Assembly (NCBI RefSeq): GCF_023716485.1
Contig: NZ_CP092418.1
Location: 1,161,001 to 1,225,000 of the forward strand
From: Microbulbifer variabilis
GTDB taxonomy: Bacteria; Pseudomonadota; Gammaproteobacteria; Pseudomonadales; Cellvibrionaceae
Length of the DNA: 64,000 nt
Direction of reading: 5' to 3'
Below, piece by piece: positions 8,015 through 17,669 of this stretch. Under the pieces are notes generated by a model, which had not been told where the DNA came from, searched no databases, and saw only the letters and a list, made by a program, of their open reading frames with translations. How positions within the stretch are numbered: the stretch's first letter is position 1; each line of letters begins with the position of its first letter. The position numbers and the translations under genes are program-made.

Positions 8015-8865
8015 GAAAACTCCTTTTAAGGATTATAGCAGTGTATTCAAAAGCAGTCGCATTATATCACCAGTCAATATATTTCAAGAGGAGAAAAACC
8101 CTCTAGCCAGAAAAAACATACAATCAGTATGTTAGCCTGCACCGGTGGAAAAATACTCTAGTGAATATATTGCGTCTGTATTATATCCCGATATTTTGCT
8201 GCTTTTGATCTTCGAAATAGGGCGCACAGAAAAACAACAGGGTGTATATAAAAGCAGCAAGGTGAGGCTGTTATTGATGATCTATTGCTTCTGGGTTCCA
8301 AAGCGAAAGGCCGAGATGAGTACCAGTCTAAACGCAACCGAAATTTTCAAAGCGTAAGAAACCAAAAATATAGGCACAAAAACAATCTTATTGGATTTTA
8401 TTCAGTTTGTTTTAGTGTCAAAGCTGCGTAAAATCGGTGGATATTTATCGGTATTTGGGGCGTCATTAAGCAGCCTTCTAAAGGCCGATGCCCAAAGAGC
8501 TTCAAGAAACCCAAGAATTTTCTAAAAGAACCATTCCCTCAAAGGAGAACGGTAGCGTGACGTAAGAGTAAGTAAAAGGCGCTGACCCAAGGTGCGCTAA
8601 CACCTGGGGCCAGCTAACCAAATTGATAACTAGACTATCAAAATGGCTATATGGATCATACGCTAGAAACCCGCTCGTCTTCAATAAAGTGGAGTCCATT
8701 CAGTAGTTTGGGGCGTGTCCCTTGGCTCTGGAAGCGTTGCGTCTGCCTTTTCTACCTCTATGCCTACCGTTCTCGCGCCCCACCTGATACTTCCTTAAAA
8801 GTTACTTTCAAATCCTTCCATTAAGGGAGGTCTACGCATGGTTTGAGTACGAATAGGAAACAAAT
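8015..8865. other. Noncoding stretch inside the OLD/csrA cassette
   Basis: No convincing gene is seen on either strand. The OLD gene has AAGGAG 5-10 nt before its ATG, so its promoter should lie near 8030-8120. An imperfect hairpin at 8581-8614 pairs GCTG with CAGC, CCCA with TGGG and AGGTG with CACCT. GGA motifs occur at 8550, 8826 and 8852, upstream of csrA, which would suit CsrA autoregulation; that is inference. Confidence 0.35.
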
Positions 8866-9054
8866 ATGTTGATCTTAAAGCGCCGAACGGGTGAAAACTT
8901 GCGGATTGGAGCGTGCGTCTCAATTACGGTATTGGAAGTTAAGGGTAATCAGGTAAGGATAGGCATACGTGCCCCCAAATCTCTACCCGTTCACCGTGAG
9001 GAAATCTATAGACGTTTGCAAAAGGAGAGGGTGCTGGGGGATGGAGTTGGTTGA
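8866..9054 (+). CDS. csrA: CsrA/RsmA-family RNA-binding regulator, inverted in cassette
   Basis: The 62 residues follow the CsrA pattern: [15 protein letters not shown] at the N-terminus, [14 protein letters not shown] in the core and [11 protein letters not shown] at the C-terminus. CsrA dimers bind GGA-containing hairpins in mRNA leaders and change translation or stability. An AGGA lies 9-10 nt before the ATG. The gene is on the plus strand, opposite to all other cassette genes, between attC sites 7 and 8, together with the OLD gene. It is probably a paralogue of the chromosomal csrA, because the N-terminus (KRR, GAC) departs from the usual TRRVGE pattern. Confidence 0.85.
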   Translation: MLILKRRTGENLRIGACVSITVLEVKGNQVRIGIRAPKSLPVHREEIYRRLQKERVLGDGVG

Positions 9055-9113
9055 GATTACGGAGCGCCCTAAGCAAGGGCGCGCGTTGGCGTGTTCAGTC
9101 CGCCGGGCGATAG

Positions 9114-9203
9114 GGTTAACGCTTGCCGCACGGGCCGGAGGCGCGAGGGGCCGAAGATCCAGTAAATACATAGCATTTACGATCGTGCCGGCATTTGTTA
9201 TGC
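9114..9203 (-). other. attC site 8, intact
   Basis: The left box is GGTTAAC, then GCTTGCCGCACG, which pairs with CGTGCCGGCATTTG. The right box is GTTATGC. The TAA stop of the gene at 9198-9596 lies in the right box, as is usual for cassettes. Confidence 0.75.
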
Positions 9204-9596
9204 ATTTTTGCTCTTGATCGTTGGAATTGCATCGGAAAGTATAGAAATACAACCATTTGTAGTACCTACAAACCACTCTTTAATTTCTATAGCTTTACTT
9301 ACATTTAGCATATCAGGCTCGCAAGCTTCTCCATTGCTCCAACCCCCAGTCAAAACTTGAAAGACGTGAACAGGTGGAGTAAAAGCGCCACTTTCCCAGT
9401 AGCACATTAGATCGCCCTCATCTAGATAGCGATAACCGCGAACGAATTCAAAATTTACAATAAGGTACATACGGCTTCCCTTTACATCAACCGTATCTAC
9501 AGTAATTGTTAAACCATTTTCATCATCAATAACTTTGAAAATATCGCTTTCATATTTGTCTTTTGTGTGTTCTGGGCCAAATGCTACAACTTTCAT
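9198..9596 (-). CDS. Cassette-encoded hypothetical protein
   Basis: This 132-residue acidic soluble protein has no signal peptide. It has strands such as GLTITVDTVDVKGSRMYLIVNFEFVRG (read in two parts) and a Trp/Tyr-rich middle, which suggests a small beta-rich fold of the kind seen among immunity proteins. No family is recognised. Its ATG lies 18 bp inside the cassette after attC site 9 and its stop lies in attC site 8. The function is unknown. Confidence 0.6.
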   Translation of the reverse strand: MKVVAFGPEHTKDKYESDIFKVIDDENGLTITVDTVDVKGSRMYLIVNFEFVRGYRYLDEGDLMCYWESGAFTPPVHVFQVLTGGWSNGEACEPDMLNVSKAIEIKEWFVGTTNGCISILSDAIPTIKSKNA

Positions 9597-9614
9597 GAAA
9601 TTAATTTATCCGAT

Positions 9615-9704
9615 GCATAACGCCTCAATAATCGGCAGCCAGTGGCGAAGCCACACTTTTGGCTGTCCGGCGCCGAAGGCGCGTAGTTAATTGACTTGTT
9701 AAGT
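9615..9704 (-). other. attC site 9, intact
   Basis: The left box is GCATAAC, then GCCTCAATAATCGGCAGCCAG, which pairs with GGCTGTCCGGC. A GCGCCGAAGGCGC loop hairpin and ATTGACTTGTTAAGT follow. This is a textbook-like attC layout ending the cassette of the gene at 9717-10064. Confidence 0.8.
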
Positions 9705-9716
9705 GATTTACACTAC

Positions 9717-10064
9717 TCAACCAATTAGATAGATAGCTAATGCGAGCACTAAAGAGCCTACAACAAACCCGGCAAGAAATGCAGCCCGAACAATGCTGGC
9801 TTGATTTTTTGCATTATTCCGGCCGAGCTCACTAAGTGAAGATGCCAACTTAGTTTCAGCTTGCCCTTGCATTTGAGAAAACTTTCCCCTTTCTAAATCG
9901 GAAAGCCCCTCATCATGAGTTTTTACTGCAAACTGAACCACGAAGGAATACATGCTCAAGATTGCAGAATACTTCCTCGCCTCATCAATATCCTCCATCC
10001 CTGATACAACGTTAGATTCGATATTTGAAGTATTTATGTGTTTAAAAGTATTTGTTACTTCCAT
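9717..10064 (-). CDS. Small membrane-anchored hypothetical cassette protein
   Basis: This 115-residue protein has a long helical polar N-terminal part and one C-terminal membrane segment (AAFLAGFVVGSLVLALAIYLIG). It may be tail-anchored in the inner membrane. No known domain is recognised. It is the rightmost cassette of the array, and the first after attI if the array was once complete. The ATG at 10064 is the only start near the frame's beginning. Confidence 0.55.
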   Translation of the reverse strand: MEVTNTFKHINTSNIESNVVSGMEDIDEARKYSAILSMYSFVVQFAVKTHDEGLSDLERGKFSQMQGQAETKLASSLSELGRNNAKNQASIVRAAFLAGFVVGSLVLALAIYLIG

Positions 10065-10496
10065 GGCTTATATTAACTTAACATTTATATAGTAATTATT
10101 CTGACCACTATTATCATGATTGCGCTCCTGGAATCAATCTAATGAAGGAATGCAGAAATGTCACTTTGGCCACTACCCCCAATGAATAGACTTTCTCCAA
10201 CTCACGGTTATGCCTATAGCTTTCAATCATTCATGATCTTTATAAAAAATAACAGCCAAACCAATCGGAAATCATGTTGATTCCTTATTAGTTACTTAGG
10301 AGGGTTGCAAAATTGAGCGGTACTTAAAGCGTTTTAACGTGCTTTAGGTCGTATATCACTTCGGTAAAGCTGATTTTGGAGCTGACAAACCCATGGACGA
10401 TGCGGGTATATTACGTACATACTCAGGTTCTGAAGTTGATAGAAAATCGAAAGGCACTAGGGCAAGAGGGGGTTGCTTGATTTATATCACAAAAAG
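10065..10496. other. Noncoding stretch where attI/intI would be expected
   Basis: For minus-strand cassettes the integration end of the array should lie here. No integrase gene or recognisable intI fragment is seen in any frame, and no clear attI. The stretch may hold the promoter that transcribes the first cassettes. Confidence 0.4.
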
Positions 10497-10521
10497 AAAA
10501 GGGGGCAGAGCCCCCTTTTTT
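10497..10521 (-). terminator. Rho-independent terminator of valS
   Basis: AAAAGGGGGC pairs with GCCCCCTTTT around AGA. On the minus strand the stem is followed by a U-rich run. It is placed about 40 bp after the valS stop and marks the boundary between the core block and the cassette array. Confidence 0.85.
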
Positions 10522-10562
10522 AAATCAGATCCGCTCTTTAATGGAGCAGATTACCAGAACCA

Positions 10563-13337
10563 TTAAAGGTTGCTGATTTCCTCAAGTTGCTGTTGCAAAC
10601 GCTCGTGAGCACCTTTCATTTCTGCAAGCTTGTCCTTCTCCTTGGCAACAACGGCTTCGGGGGCTTTGTCTACAAACTTGGGATTGTTGAGTTTGCCTTC
10701 AACTCGTGCGAGTTCTTTGGAAAGTTTATCAATCTCTTTTTGTAGACGGGCGCTTTCGGCTTTAACGTCGATCAGGCCGGCCATGGGTACCAGCAATTCC
10801 ATATCGCCTACCAGGGCAGTGGCGGAGGCGGGTGCAGCTTCTCCACTTTTCAGCCAGGTGATTTCTTCTAGGCTCGCCAGTTTGATCAGCAGGCTGCGGG
10901 CTTGTTCCAGCAGTTCTTGGTCACGGCTGGAACCGCCGCGCAGAATCAGTGGGATTTTCTTCGCCGGGGAAATATTCATTTCACCGCGAATATTACGCAC
11001 GCCTTCAATAACCTGCTTCAACCAGGCAACAGCCGCTTCCGCTTCCTCGTCGATCTTGCTGCTATCGGCTTCCGGGTACTGCTGCAGCATAATGGTGTCA
11101 CCGTTGGAGCCGGCGAGGGTTTTTACACGCTGCCAGATTTCTTCAGTGATAAACGGCATCAGCGGGTGGGCCAGACGCAAAATGGTTTCGAGTACGCGGA
11201 TCAGGGTACGGCGGGTTCCTTTCTTCACCGCGTCGGAGGCGTTGTCGTCCCACAGTACCGGTTTGGACAGCTCCAGGTACCAGCTGCAGTACTCGCTCCA
11301 GATAAAGTCGTACAGGGCCTGTGAGGCGAGGTCGAAGCGGTAGGTGTCCATGGCTTCGCGTACGGTGATTTCGGTGCGCTGCAGCTGGGAAATAATCCAG
11401 CGGTCGGCGATGGTCAGTTCATAGTCGCTACTATTGTCCTGGCCACAGTCCTGTCCTTCACAGTTTTGCAGAACGTAGCGGGAGGCATTCCAGATCTTGT
11501 TACAGAAATTACGGAAGCCTTCGATACGGCCCACATCAAACTTGATGTCGCGGCCGGTGGATGCCAGGGAGTAGTAGGTGTAGCGCAGGGCATCGGTACC
11601 AAAAGCAGAGAAACCTTCGGGGAAGTCCTTGCGGGTTTGCTTTTCGATTTTCTCGCGCAGGTGCGGTTGCATCAGACCAGAGGTGCGCTTCTCTACCAGG
11701 GTCTCCAGGTCGATACCGTCGATCAGGTCGATGGGATCGATCACGTTGCCCTTGGATTTGGACATCTTCTGGCCGTGGTTGTCGCGCACCAGGCCGTGCA
11801 CGTACACGGTGTTAAAAGGTACTTCCTTCTTGAAGTAGAGGGTCAGCATCATCATGCGGGCGACCCAGAAGAAAATAATATCGAAGCCGGTAACCAGTAC
11901 GGAGCTGGGGTGGAAGGCTTTTAGCTCTTCGGTATCTTCTGGCCAGCCCAGGGTACCGAAGGTCCACAGGCCGGAGGAGAACCAGGTGTCGAGTACGTCG
12001 TCGTCCTGGCGCAGGCTGATATCGGTGCCCAGGTTGTGCTTCTCGCGCACTTCCTCTTCGCTGCGGCCAACATAGACATTGCCGTCGTTGTCGTACCAGG
12101 CGGGGATGCGGTGGCCCCACCACAGCTGGCGGGAAATACACCAGTCCTGGATGTCGCGCATCCAGGAGAAATACATGTTTTCGTAGTTTTTCGGTACGAA
12201 CTCAACGCGGCCATCTTCAACGGCGGCGATGGCTTCATCGGCTAGGGGCTGGGTTTTTACGTACCATTGATCGGTGAGCCAGGGCTCGATCACGGCACCG
12301 GAGCGGTCTCCGTGAGGTACCTTGAGGGTGTGGGGCTCAACTTTTTCCAGCAGGCCGAGGGCGTCCAGGTCGTCGACAATCTGGGTGCGCGCGGCAAAGC
12401 GCTCCATGCCTCGGTATTTTTCCGGCACTGCGTCGTTCAGGTGGGCGTCGGCATCGAGGATGTTGATCATCTCGAGGTTGTGGCGCTGGCCCATCTCGTA
12501 GTCGTTGAAGTCGTGGGCCGGGGTGATTTTTACACAGCCGGTGCCGAATTCACGATCGACGTATTCGTCGGCAATAATCGGGATTTCGCGGTCGGTCAGT
12601 GGCAGCTTGATGGTTTTGCCAATCAGCTGCTGGTAGCGCTCGTCTTCCGGGTGTACGGCTACGGCGGTATCGCCGAGCATGGTTTCCGGGCGGGTAGTGG
12701 CAACTACCAAGTGGCCGGAGCCATCGGAGAGTGGGTAGCGGAAGTGCCACAGGTGGCCCTGCTTCTCTTCGTTTAATACTTCCAGGTCTGAGATTGCAGT
12801 GTGGAATTTCGGGTCCCAGTTCACCAGGCGCTTGCCGCGATAAATCAGGCCGTCTTCATAGAGTTTGATAAAGACTTCCTGCACCGCTTTGTAGAAGCCG
12901 TCGTCCATGGTGAAGCGTTCGCGGGACCAGTCGGGGCTGGCGCCCAGGCGGCGCAGCTGGCGGGTAATGGTGCCGCCGGACTCTTCCTTCCACTCCCAGA
13001 CTTTCTCAATAAACTTGTCGCGGCCCAGGTCGTGGCGGGATACGCCTTCGGCGCCCAGCAGGCGCTCTACCACCATCTGGGTGGCGATACCGGCATGGTC
13101 GGTGCCCACTTGCCACAGGGTGTTGTCTCCCTGCATGCGGTGGTAGCGAATCAGGGCATCCATGATGGACTCCTGGAAACCGTGGCCCATATGCAGGCTG
13201 CCGGTGACGTTCGGCGGCGGGATCATAATGGAGTAGGGCTTGGCTTCTGTATCGCCGGAAGGCTTGAAGTAGCCGTTCTCCTCCCAGGTTTTGTACCACT
13301 GCTGTTCGATGGCGTTGGGCTGGTATGTTTTGTCCAT
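10563..13337 (-). CDS. valS: Valyl-tRNA synthetase
   Basis: This 924-residue class I synthetase charges tRNA-Val and edits threonyl-tRNA. The HIGH motif appears as HMGHG near residue 49 after IPPPNVTGS, and KMSKSKGN near 550. The CP1 editing domain lies between ([14 protein letters not shown]). A C-terminal coiled coil ([19 protein letters not shown]) binds tRNA. The ATG at 13337 gives the usual [12 protein letters not shown] start; the longer frame to 13379 is not needed. Nearby genes valS, holC and pepA form a common gammaproteobacterial order. Confidence 0.97.
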   Translation of the reverse strand: MDKTYQPNAIEQQWYKTWEENGYFKPSGDTEAKPYSIMIPPPNVTGSLHMGHGFQESIMDALIRYHRMQGDNTLWQVGTDHAGIATQMVVERLLGAEGVSRHDLGRDKFIEKVWEWKEESGGTITRQLRRLGASPDWSRERFTMDDGFYKAVQEVFIKLYEDGLIYRGKRLVNWDPKFHTAISDLEVLNEEKQGHLWHFRYPLSDGSGHLVVATTRPETMLGDTAVAVHPEDERYQQLIGKTIKLPLTDREIPIIADEYVDREFGTGCVKITPAHDFNDYEMGQRHNLEMINILDADAHLNDAVPEKYRGMERFAARTQIVDDLDALGLLEKVEPHTLKVPHGDRSGAVIEPWLTDQWYVKTQPLADEAIAAVEDGRVEFVPKNYENMYFSWMRDIQDWCISRQLWWGHRIPAWYDNDGNVYVGRSEEEVREKHNLGTDISLRQDDDVLDTWFSSGLWTFGTLGWPEDTEELKAFHPSSVLVTGFDIIFFWVARMMMLTLYFKKEVPFNTVYVHGLVRDNHGQKMSKSKGNVIDPIDLIDGIDLETLVEKRTSGLMQPHLREKIEKQTRKDFPEGFSAFGTDALRYTYYSLASTGRDIKFDVGRIEGFRNFCNKIWNASRYVLQNCEGQDCGQDNSSDYELTIADRWIISQLQRTEITVREAMDTYRFDLASQALYDFIWSEYCSWYLELSKPVLWDDNASDAVKKGTRRTLIRVLETILRLAHPLMPFITEEIWQRVKTLAGSNGDTIMLQQYPEADSSKIDEEAEAAVAWLKQVIEGVRNIRGEMNISPAKKIPLILRGGSSRDQELLEQARSLLIKLASLEEITWLKSGEAAPASATALVGDMELLVPMAGLIDVKAESARLQKEIDKLSKELARVEGKLNNPKFVDKAPEAVVAKEKDKLAEMKGAHERLQQQLEEISNL

Positions 13338-13484
13338 GCGGGTGGGAAACCTTGTGTTAACTGACTGCGGGCGCAGCATTTTGGCTCAGGATAGTCTGGT
13401 GCTTGCTCGGGCTGCGCGGAAAAGGCGGCAATTATACCGCCGGGGGTAGGGTGGGCAAAAGGCAGCTTTGGGGCTAAATCGCAC

Positions 13485-14348
13485 TCAGTCCCAGATCTCT
13501 AGTTCGTCGACCACTTTTTCTATCTGGGCACGCAGCTGTTTTTCCAGTTGAGGAAGCTGTTGGGCTACCAATTCTTCAATCAGGTCGCTGCGCTGGCGCT
13601 CTTTCTCTGAGGGCTCCAATTTTTCTGTGGGGCCCTCCCGCTCTGCGATCGCCTGGGCCATCACCAGTGCCTGGGTGCGGGTACCCGCACTGGCGGTTTC
13701 GATGGTCTCGGGTTTGGTTTGGGGCTGCCTTTCATGGGATGGAATACGCCCCCCGGTAAGCCGCGAGCGAATATGGGCTGGCAAGAAGGGGTTGTCGGGT
13801 GCTGGTACGGGAGCCTCCGCAGCTGTATCCGTTGCGGTTGTACGATCCGTGTCAGTCCCCTCACTATTCGATTGAGCGTTATTGCCAGGCTGGTCATCAT
13901 GGTCATGGGCTGACGCTTCCTGGGAAGCCTGCACTTGGGGTTCTGCCGTTGTTTTGCCAGGCAGGTTTTGTAAGGGGCGCAATAGGGCTAGATCCGATTC
14001 GGCCAACTGCACTTTATGTTCTTCACCCAGTGTCTCCTCGATTGGGGAAAATAATATGGGCAGGTCCTCCTGCTGCAGCAGTTCCTCTTCTAAGGCGTCA
14101 TCCATTGGGGAGGGGAGTGGAGCTTCTGGCTCGGTGGATAACAATGGAGGCTCTGTAGGAGGCGCAGCGGTTAGGGTTTTTGGCTCATCCTTCCCCGTTA
14201 CTTGGCCTGCTACCTGGTTGAGCAGTGGGATTTCATCGAGATCGTCACTGTTGAGTAGGTCGTGCAGTGAGTTCAGCTCATCGAGCAGCTCGCTGGAAGG
14301 TTTGCGTGGTTGTCCGCGCTGCTTGTGCTTGTTCTTTCGACCGGACAT
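13485..14348 (-). CDS. Unknown highly charged protein between holC and valS
   Basis: This 287-residue protein has a basic start (SGRKNKHKQRGQPRK) and a long disordered Glu/Pro/Gln-rich middle. Its helical C-terminus (IEELVAQQLPQLEKQLRAQ and KVVDELEIWD) could be a coiled coil. There is no signal peptide or membrane segment. It lies 15 bp after holC on the same strand, so the two are probably cotranscribed. No family is recognised. The C-terminal helix is the part most likely to bind a partner. Confidence 0.7.
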   Translation of the reverse strand: MSGRKNKHKQRGQPRKPSSELLDELNSLHDLLNSDDLDEIPLLNQVAGQVTGKDEPKTLTAAPPTEPPLLSTEPEAPLPSPMDDALEEELLQQEDLPILFSPIEETLGEEHKVQLAESDLALLRPLQNLPGKTTAEPQVQASQEASAHDHDDQPGNNAQSNSEGTDTDRTTATDTAAEAPVPAPDNPFLPAHIRSRLTGGRIPSHERQPQTKPETIETASAGTRTQALVMAQAIAEREGPTEKLEPSEKERQRSDLIEELVAQQLPQLEKQLRAQIEKVVDELEIWD

Positions 14349-14363
14349 GGCGGTAGTTAGTGA

Positions 14364-14795
14364 TTACATGCTCTGGTTGATCTTATGGGATTGTAACGGA
14401 TATCCGCGATCACGGAAGTGACCAAATCGCGATCGTGAGCGTTGCAGGGCATTGGCTTCTTGAACGACGATCTCGGCGAGACGTTCGAAGCGGCTGAACC
14501 AGTTGGGGACTTTGCTGCACAGGTTGATCAGTAGGCCGTGGTGTGCCTGCGGATCTTCACCGCAGTTGATTTCGATGGCTGCCTGCTCGCCATTCGCTTG
14601 GTTGGCATGGGGCAGGAAACTGTCTTCACGGAAGGTCCACAACAGCTGGTTGAGTTGCTCGGCACGTTCCTGATTATCCACGGCAAGCAGAACCCGAAGA
14701 CCGTTGCGATAGGCCTTTTCCGCCAGGCGACAGGCGAAGATATCCGCTTGCTGGGGCTGATCGGAGGATAGGATGTAAAAGTCGATACGGGTCAT
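14364..14795 (-). CDS. holC: DNA polymerase III chi subunit
   Basis: This 143-residue protein matches HolC: an N-terminal RIDFYILSSDQ strand, ACRLAEKAYRNGLRVLLAV with the characteristic helix and strand, an LLWTFREDSFLPHAN motif and a late LINLCSKVPNWFSRFERLAEIV. Chi links the clamp loader to SSB through psi. It lies in the usual place between pepA and valS. Confidence 0.93.
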   Translation of the reverse strand: MTRIDFYILSSDQPQQADIFACRLAEKAYRNGLRVLLAVDNQERAEQLNQLLWTFREDSFLPHANQANGEQAAIEINCGEDPQAHHGLLINLCSKVPNWFSRFERLAEIVVQEANALQRSRSRFGHFRDRGYPLQSHKINQSM

Positions 14796-14822
14796 GCTGG
14801 CTTTTATTTGTACAGAGACGAC

Positions 14823-14843
14823 AACGGCCCGCGAGGGGCCGTT
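14823..14843 (-). terminator. GC-rich hairpin after pepA
   Basis: AACGGCC pairs with GGCCGTT around CGCGAGG, about 40 bp after the pepA stop and before holC. A second GCCGC/GCGGC pair follows at 14849-14873. There is no T-run on the minus strand, so termination strength is uncertain. Confidence 0.45.
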
Positions 14844-14884
14844 ACGGCTGCCGCTCGGGGGCGGCTATTGTGCGCTTTTGCCAG

Positions 14885-16351
14885 TTATTTTCCCAGCAGG
14901 TATTCCACCAGTAGCGGTACCGGACGTCCGGTGGCCCCTTTGGCGGCACCGGATTTCCACGCGCTACCGGCGATATCCATATGTGCCCAAGTGTACTCTT
15001 CGGCAAAGCGGGACAAGAAACAGGCGGCGGTTACAGAGCCGGCATCGCGGCCGCCGATGTTTTGCATATCGGCAAAGTTGGAGTCCAGGGCGGGCTGGTA
15101 CTCATCCCAAAGCGGCATTTGCCAGGCGCGGTCGCCACTGGTTTCGCCGGCCTTGAGCAAGTCTTGGGCGAGTTCTTCGTTATTGGCATAGAGGCCAGTG
15201 GCGTGGTGGCCGAGAGCGATTACACAGGCACCGGTGAGAGTGGCGATATCGATGACCGCGCGGGGCTTGTACTTGCTGGCATAGGTAAGTGCGTCGCAAA
15301 GTACCAGGCGGCCTTCGGCATCGGTGTTCAGAATCTCGATAGTCTTTCCGGACATGGAGGTGACGATATCACCGGGCTTGCTGGCGCGGCCGCTGGGCAT
15401 ATTTTCTGCGGCGGCGACCAGGCCCACCACATTGATAGATGGTTGCAGCTCCACCAGGGCGTTCATCACACCGAAAACACAGGCCGCACCGCCCATATCG
15501 TATTTCATTTCATCCATAGCCTGGCCGGGCTTGATACTGATACCACCGCTATCGAAGGTAATGCCTTTGCCCACCAACACAATGGGTTTTTCACTGGTTT
15601 TACCACCCTTGTAGTTCATGGCGATCAGGGCGGGGGGCTGGTCACTGCCTTTTGCTACGCTGAGAAGTGCGCCCATTCCAAGCGCTTTCATTTTTTTCTC
15701 GTCGAGCACAGTTGTGGAGAGCTTTGTGTGTTTTTTGGCCAGTGTACGGGCCTGAGCTGCCAGATAGTTGGGTGTACAGATATTGCCAGGCAGATCACCC
15801 AGTTCCCGTGCTACATTGCTTCCCAGTGCTTGGCCGGCACCAATCTCCATCCCTTTTTGGATGGTTTTTAGCTGCTTGCGATCAATGGCATGCAGGGTGA
15901 ACTTGGTGAGAGGGTAGGGTTTGGCATCAGTGAGGCACTGGGTGAAGCGGTAGGTGGCCAGACCTGTGGCCAGCGCAATCTGCTGGGCCTGCCAGGTTTT
16001 ATCAGCCCCTTTTACTTCGAGCTCGCACAGGTAGCTGGTAGCGTCTTTGAACTTTTTCACCACTGCGGCACTGGCGCTGGCCAGCTTGCGGAACTCTGCC
16101 TGGCTGATGTCTCCCTTGCCGGTGCGAACTACCAGCACACGCTCACTGGGTCCGTCCAGCAGGTCGATTAACTGGGTGCTGCCGGGTTTTACGCCCAGGT
16201 CGCCGCGCTTGAGAATTTTGCCAATGGTTCCTTTTGCGAGTTGATCGAGGTTTTTACCGCTGGGGCTTAAGCCATTTTTAGCATCAGCTGAAATAACGGA
16301 ACAGGCTGCGCGCTGTTTGGAGATATCCGAGACCTTTGCGGAGAACTGCAT
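14885..16351 (-). CDS. pepA: Leucyl aminopeptidase (M17)
   Basis: This 488-residue protein is a cytosolic M17 aminopeptidase with two metal ions in the active site. The signature NTDAEGRLVL is present, as are the metal-binding VGKGITFDSGG and DMGGAACVFG motifs and a C-terminal HMDIAGSAW. The length is normal for PepA, which also has DNA-binding roles in Xer recombination and carAB control in E. coli. It is divergent from lptF, a conserved arrangement. Confidence 0.96.
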   Translation of the reverse strand: MQFSAKVSDISKQRAACSVISADAKNGLSPSGKNLDQLAKGTIGKILKRGDLGVKPGSTQLIDLLDGPSERVLVVRTGKGDISQAEFRKLASASAAVVKKFKDATSYLCELEVKGADKTWQAQQIALATGLATYRFTQCLTDAKPYPLTKFTLHAIDRKQLKTIQKGMEIGAGQALGSNVARELGDLPGNICTPNYLAAQARTLAKKHTKLSTTVLDEKKMKALGMGALLSVAKGSDQPPALIAMNYKGGKTSEKPIVLVGKGITFDSGGISIKPGQAMDEMKYDMGGAACVFGVMNALVELQPSINVVGLVAAAENMPSGRASKPGDIVTSMSGKTIEILNTDAEGRLVLCDALTYASKYKPRAVIDIATLTGACVIALGHHATGLYANNEELAQDLLKAGETSGDRAWQMPLWDEYQPALDSNFADMQNIGGRDAGSVTAACFLSRFAEEYTWAHMDIAGSAWKSGAAKGATGRPVPLLVEYLLGK

Positions 16352-16538
16352 TTTTCGCTTTCCTTAAAATCTGACAATAGATTGCATAGCTCTGAACCGA
16401 GACATAGCAAGAATTTTTAGTGATAATGCGTCGCACAAGTTTAACCTGCTCGTCTATGGATTGCTGTACCTAGTGGGCAACTTGTTCGACTGAAGTCCAA
16501 TTCATCACACCGCTGTCACCAAGGAATTCGTTCGCCCT

Positions 16539-17669
16539 GTGATTATTTTCCGCTATCTCTGCCGCGAGCTGCTGTTTGCCACGCTGGCGGTCAGCGCAGT
16601 TTTGCTATTAATGGTGATGAGTGGCCGATTTGTGAAATACCTTGCGGAAGCCGCCGCAGGGGACCTTTCGGCTAATATCCTTTTCTCCTTAATGGCCTAC
16701 CGCTTACCGGGATTCCTGGAATTGATATTGCCACTGGGATTATTCGTCGGGATTCTTTTGGCCTATGGGCGCCTCTATATAGAGAGCGAAATGACAGTGC
16801 TGCACGCCTGCGGTTTCAGCGAATGGCGTTTGCTGTTTTACACCCTGGCACCGGCTCTGGCAGTGGCTTTGTTTGTGGCATCAATGAGTTTGTACCTCAC
16901 CCCCGCTGGTGCCGAGCGTTCCAATCTGATGCTCAACGCGGAAAAATCCCGCAATGAGTTTGATCACCTGATACCGAAGAAATTTATATCCACCAGTGGC
17001 GGCCAGGCAGTGTATTACGCAGAGGCCCTGAGTGAGGATAAGTCCACCATGCTGGGAGTGTTCCTTGCCGAGTTGAGGGCCACGGAAGCAGAAACAGAAG
17101 CGAACCATCAGGTGGTTATTCGTGCCAAAGAAGGGGTCCAGCAAATCGATCCCGAGACAGGGCTGCGCTACCTGGTACTGCGCGATGGCTATCGTTACGA
17201 GGGCGTGCCGGGACAGCGGGAATACAGGCAGATGTCGTTTTCCAGCTACGAGGTACTAATGGAACCACCACGGTTGCGCAGTCGTTGGCGCGACCAAATT
17301 GAGTCGGCCCCCACTACGCAGCTGATTGGCAGTGACAACCCCAGGGAGACGGCCTACCTCTACTGGAGGCTGAGTTTGCCGGTATTGGTGTTGGTGGTTG
17401 CGGTGCTGGCAGTACCACTATCGCGCACTAATCCGCGCCAGGGACGCTTTATCAAGATGTTCCCCGCGATACTTTTGTATCTTATTTATCTGCTAATCCT
17501 GCAGGGGGTTCGCGGGGCTGTAGAGGATGGCAAGTTTGCCAACCCCGCGGTGATCTGGTTGGTCCACCCCCCCTTCCTACTAATTGGGTTATTGCTTCTG
17601 GCGGCGAGGAATTGGCGTCCTAAACCCAGACTATTGCCGGAAGGTGTTAAGGAGTCGGCCGATGTATAA
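16539..17669 (+). CDS. lptF: LPS export permease LptF
   Basis: This 376-residue inner-membrane protein of the YjgP/YjgQ family starts IIFRYLCRELLFATLAV. It has three N-terminal membrane helices, a periplasmic beta-jellyroll (about residues 125-270) and three C-terminal helices. With LptG and LptB it extracts lipopolysaccharide from the inner membrane. The start is GTG at 16539 with AAGGA about 13 nt upstream. It overlaps lptG by 8 bp, so the two are translationally coupled. Confidence 0.95.
   Translation: MIIFRYLCRELLFATLAVSAVLLLMVMSGRFVKYLAEAAAGDLSANILFSLMAYRLPGFLELILPLGLFVGILLAYGRLYIESEMTVLHACGFSEWRLLFYTLAPALAVALFVASMSLYLTPAGAERSNLMLNAEKSRNEFDHLIPKKFISTSGGQAVYYAEALSEDKSTMLGVFLAELRATEAETEANHQVVIRAKEGVQQIDPETGLRYLVLRDGYRYEGVPGQREYRQMSFSSYEVLMEPPRLRSRWRDQIESAPTTQLIGSDNPRETAYLYWRLSLPVLVLVVAVLAVPLSRTNPRQGRFIKMFPAILLYLIYLLILQGVRGAVEDGKFANPAVIWLVHPPFLLIGLLLLAARNWRPKPRLLPEGVKESADV

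Noticed and set aside
8145..8699. Frames of 65-70 codons between the OLD and csrA genes
   Set aside because: No ribosome binding site and low-complexity or unlikely composition. A transposase or intron relic was considered but no motif was seen.
10630..13364. Many long plus-strand frames opposite valS
   Set aside because: They are antisense shadows caused by the high GC and codon use of valS; none has a domain.
13627..14421. Plus-strand frames opposite the unknown charged gene
   Set aside because: Ser/Arg-rich translations typical of antisense reading; the minus frame has better start and operon context.
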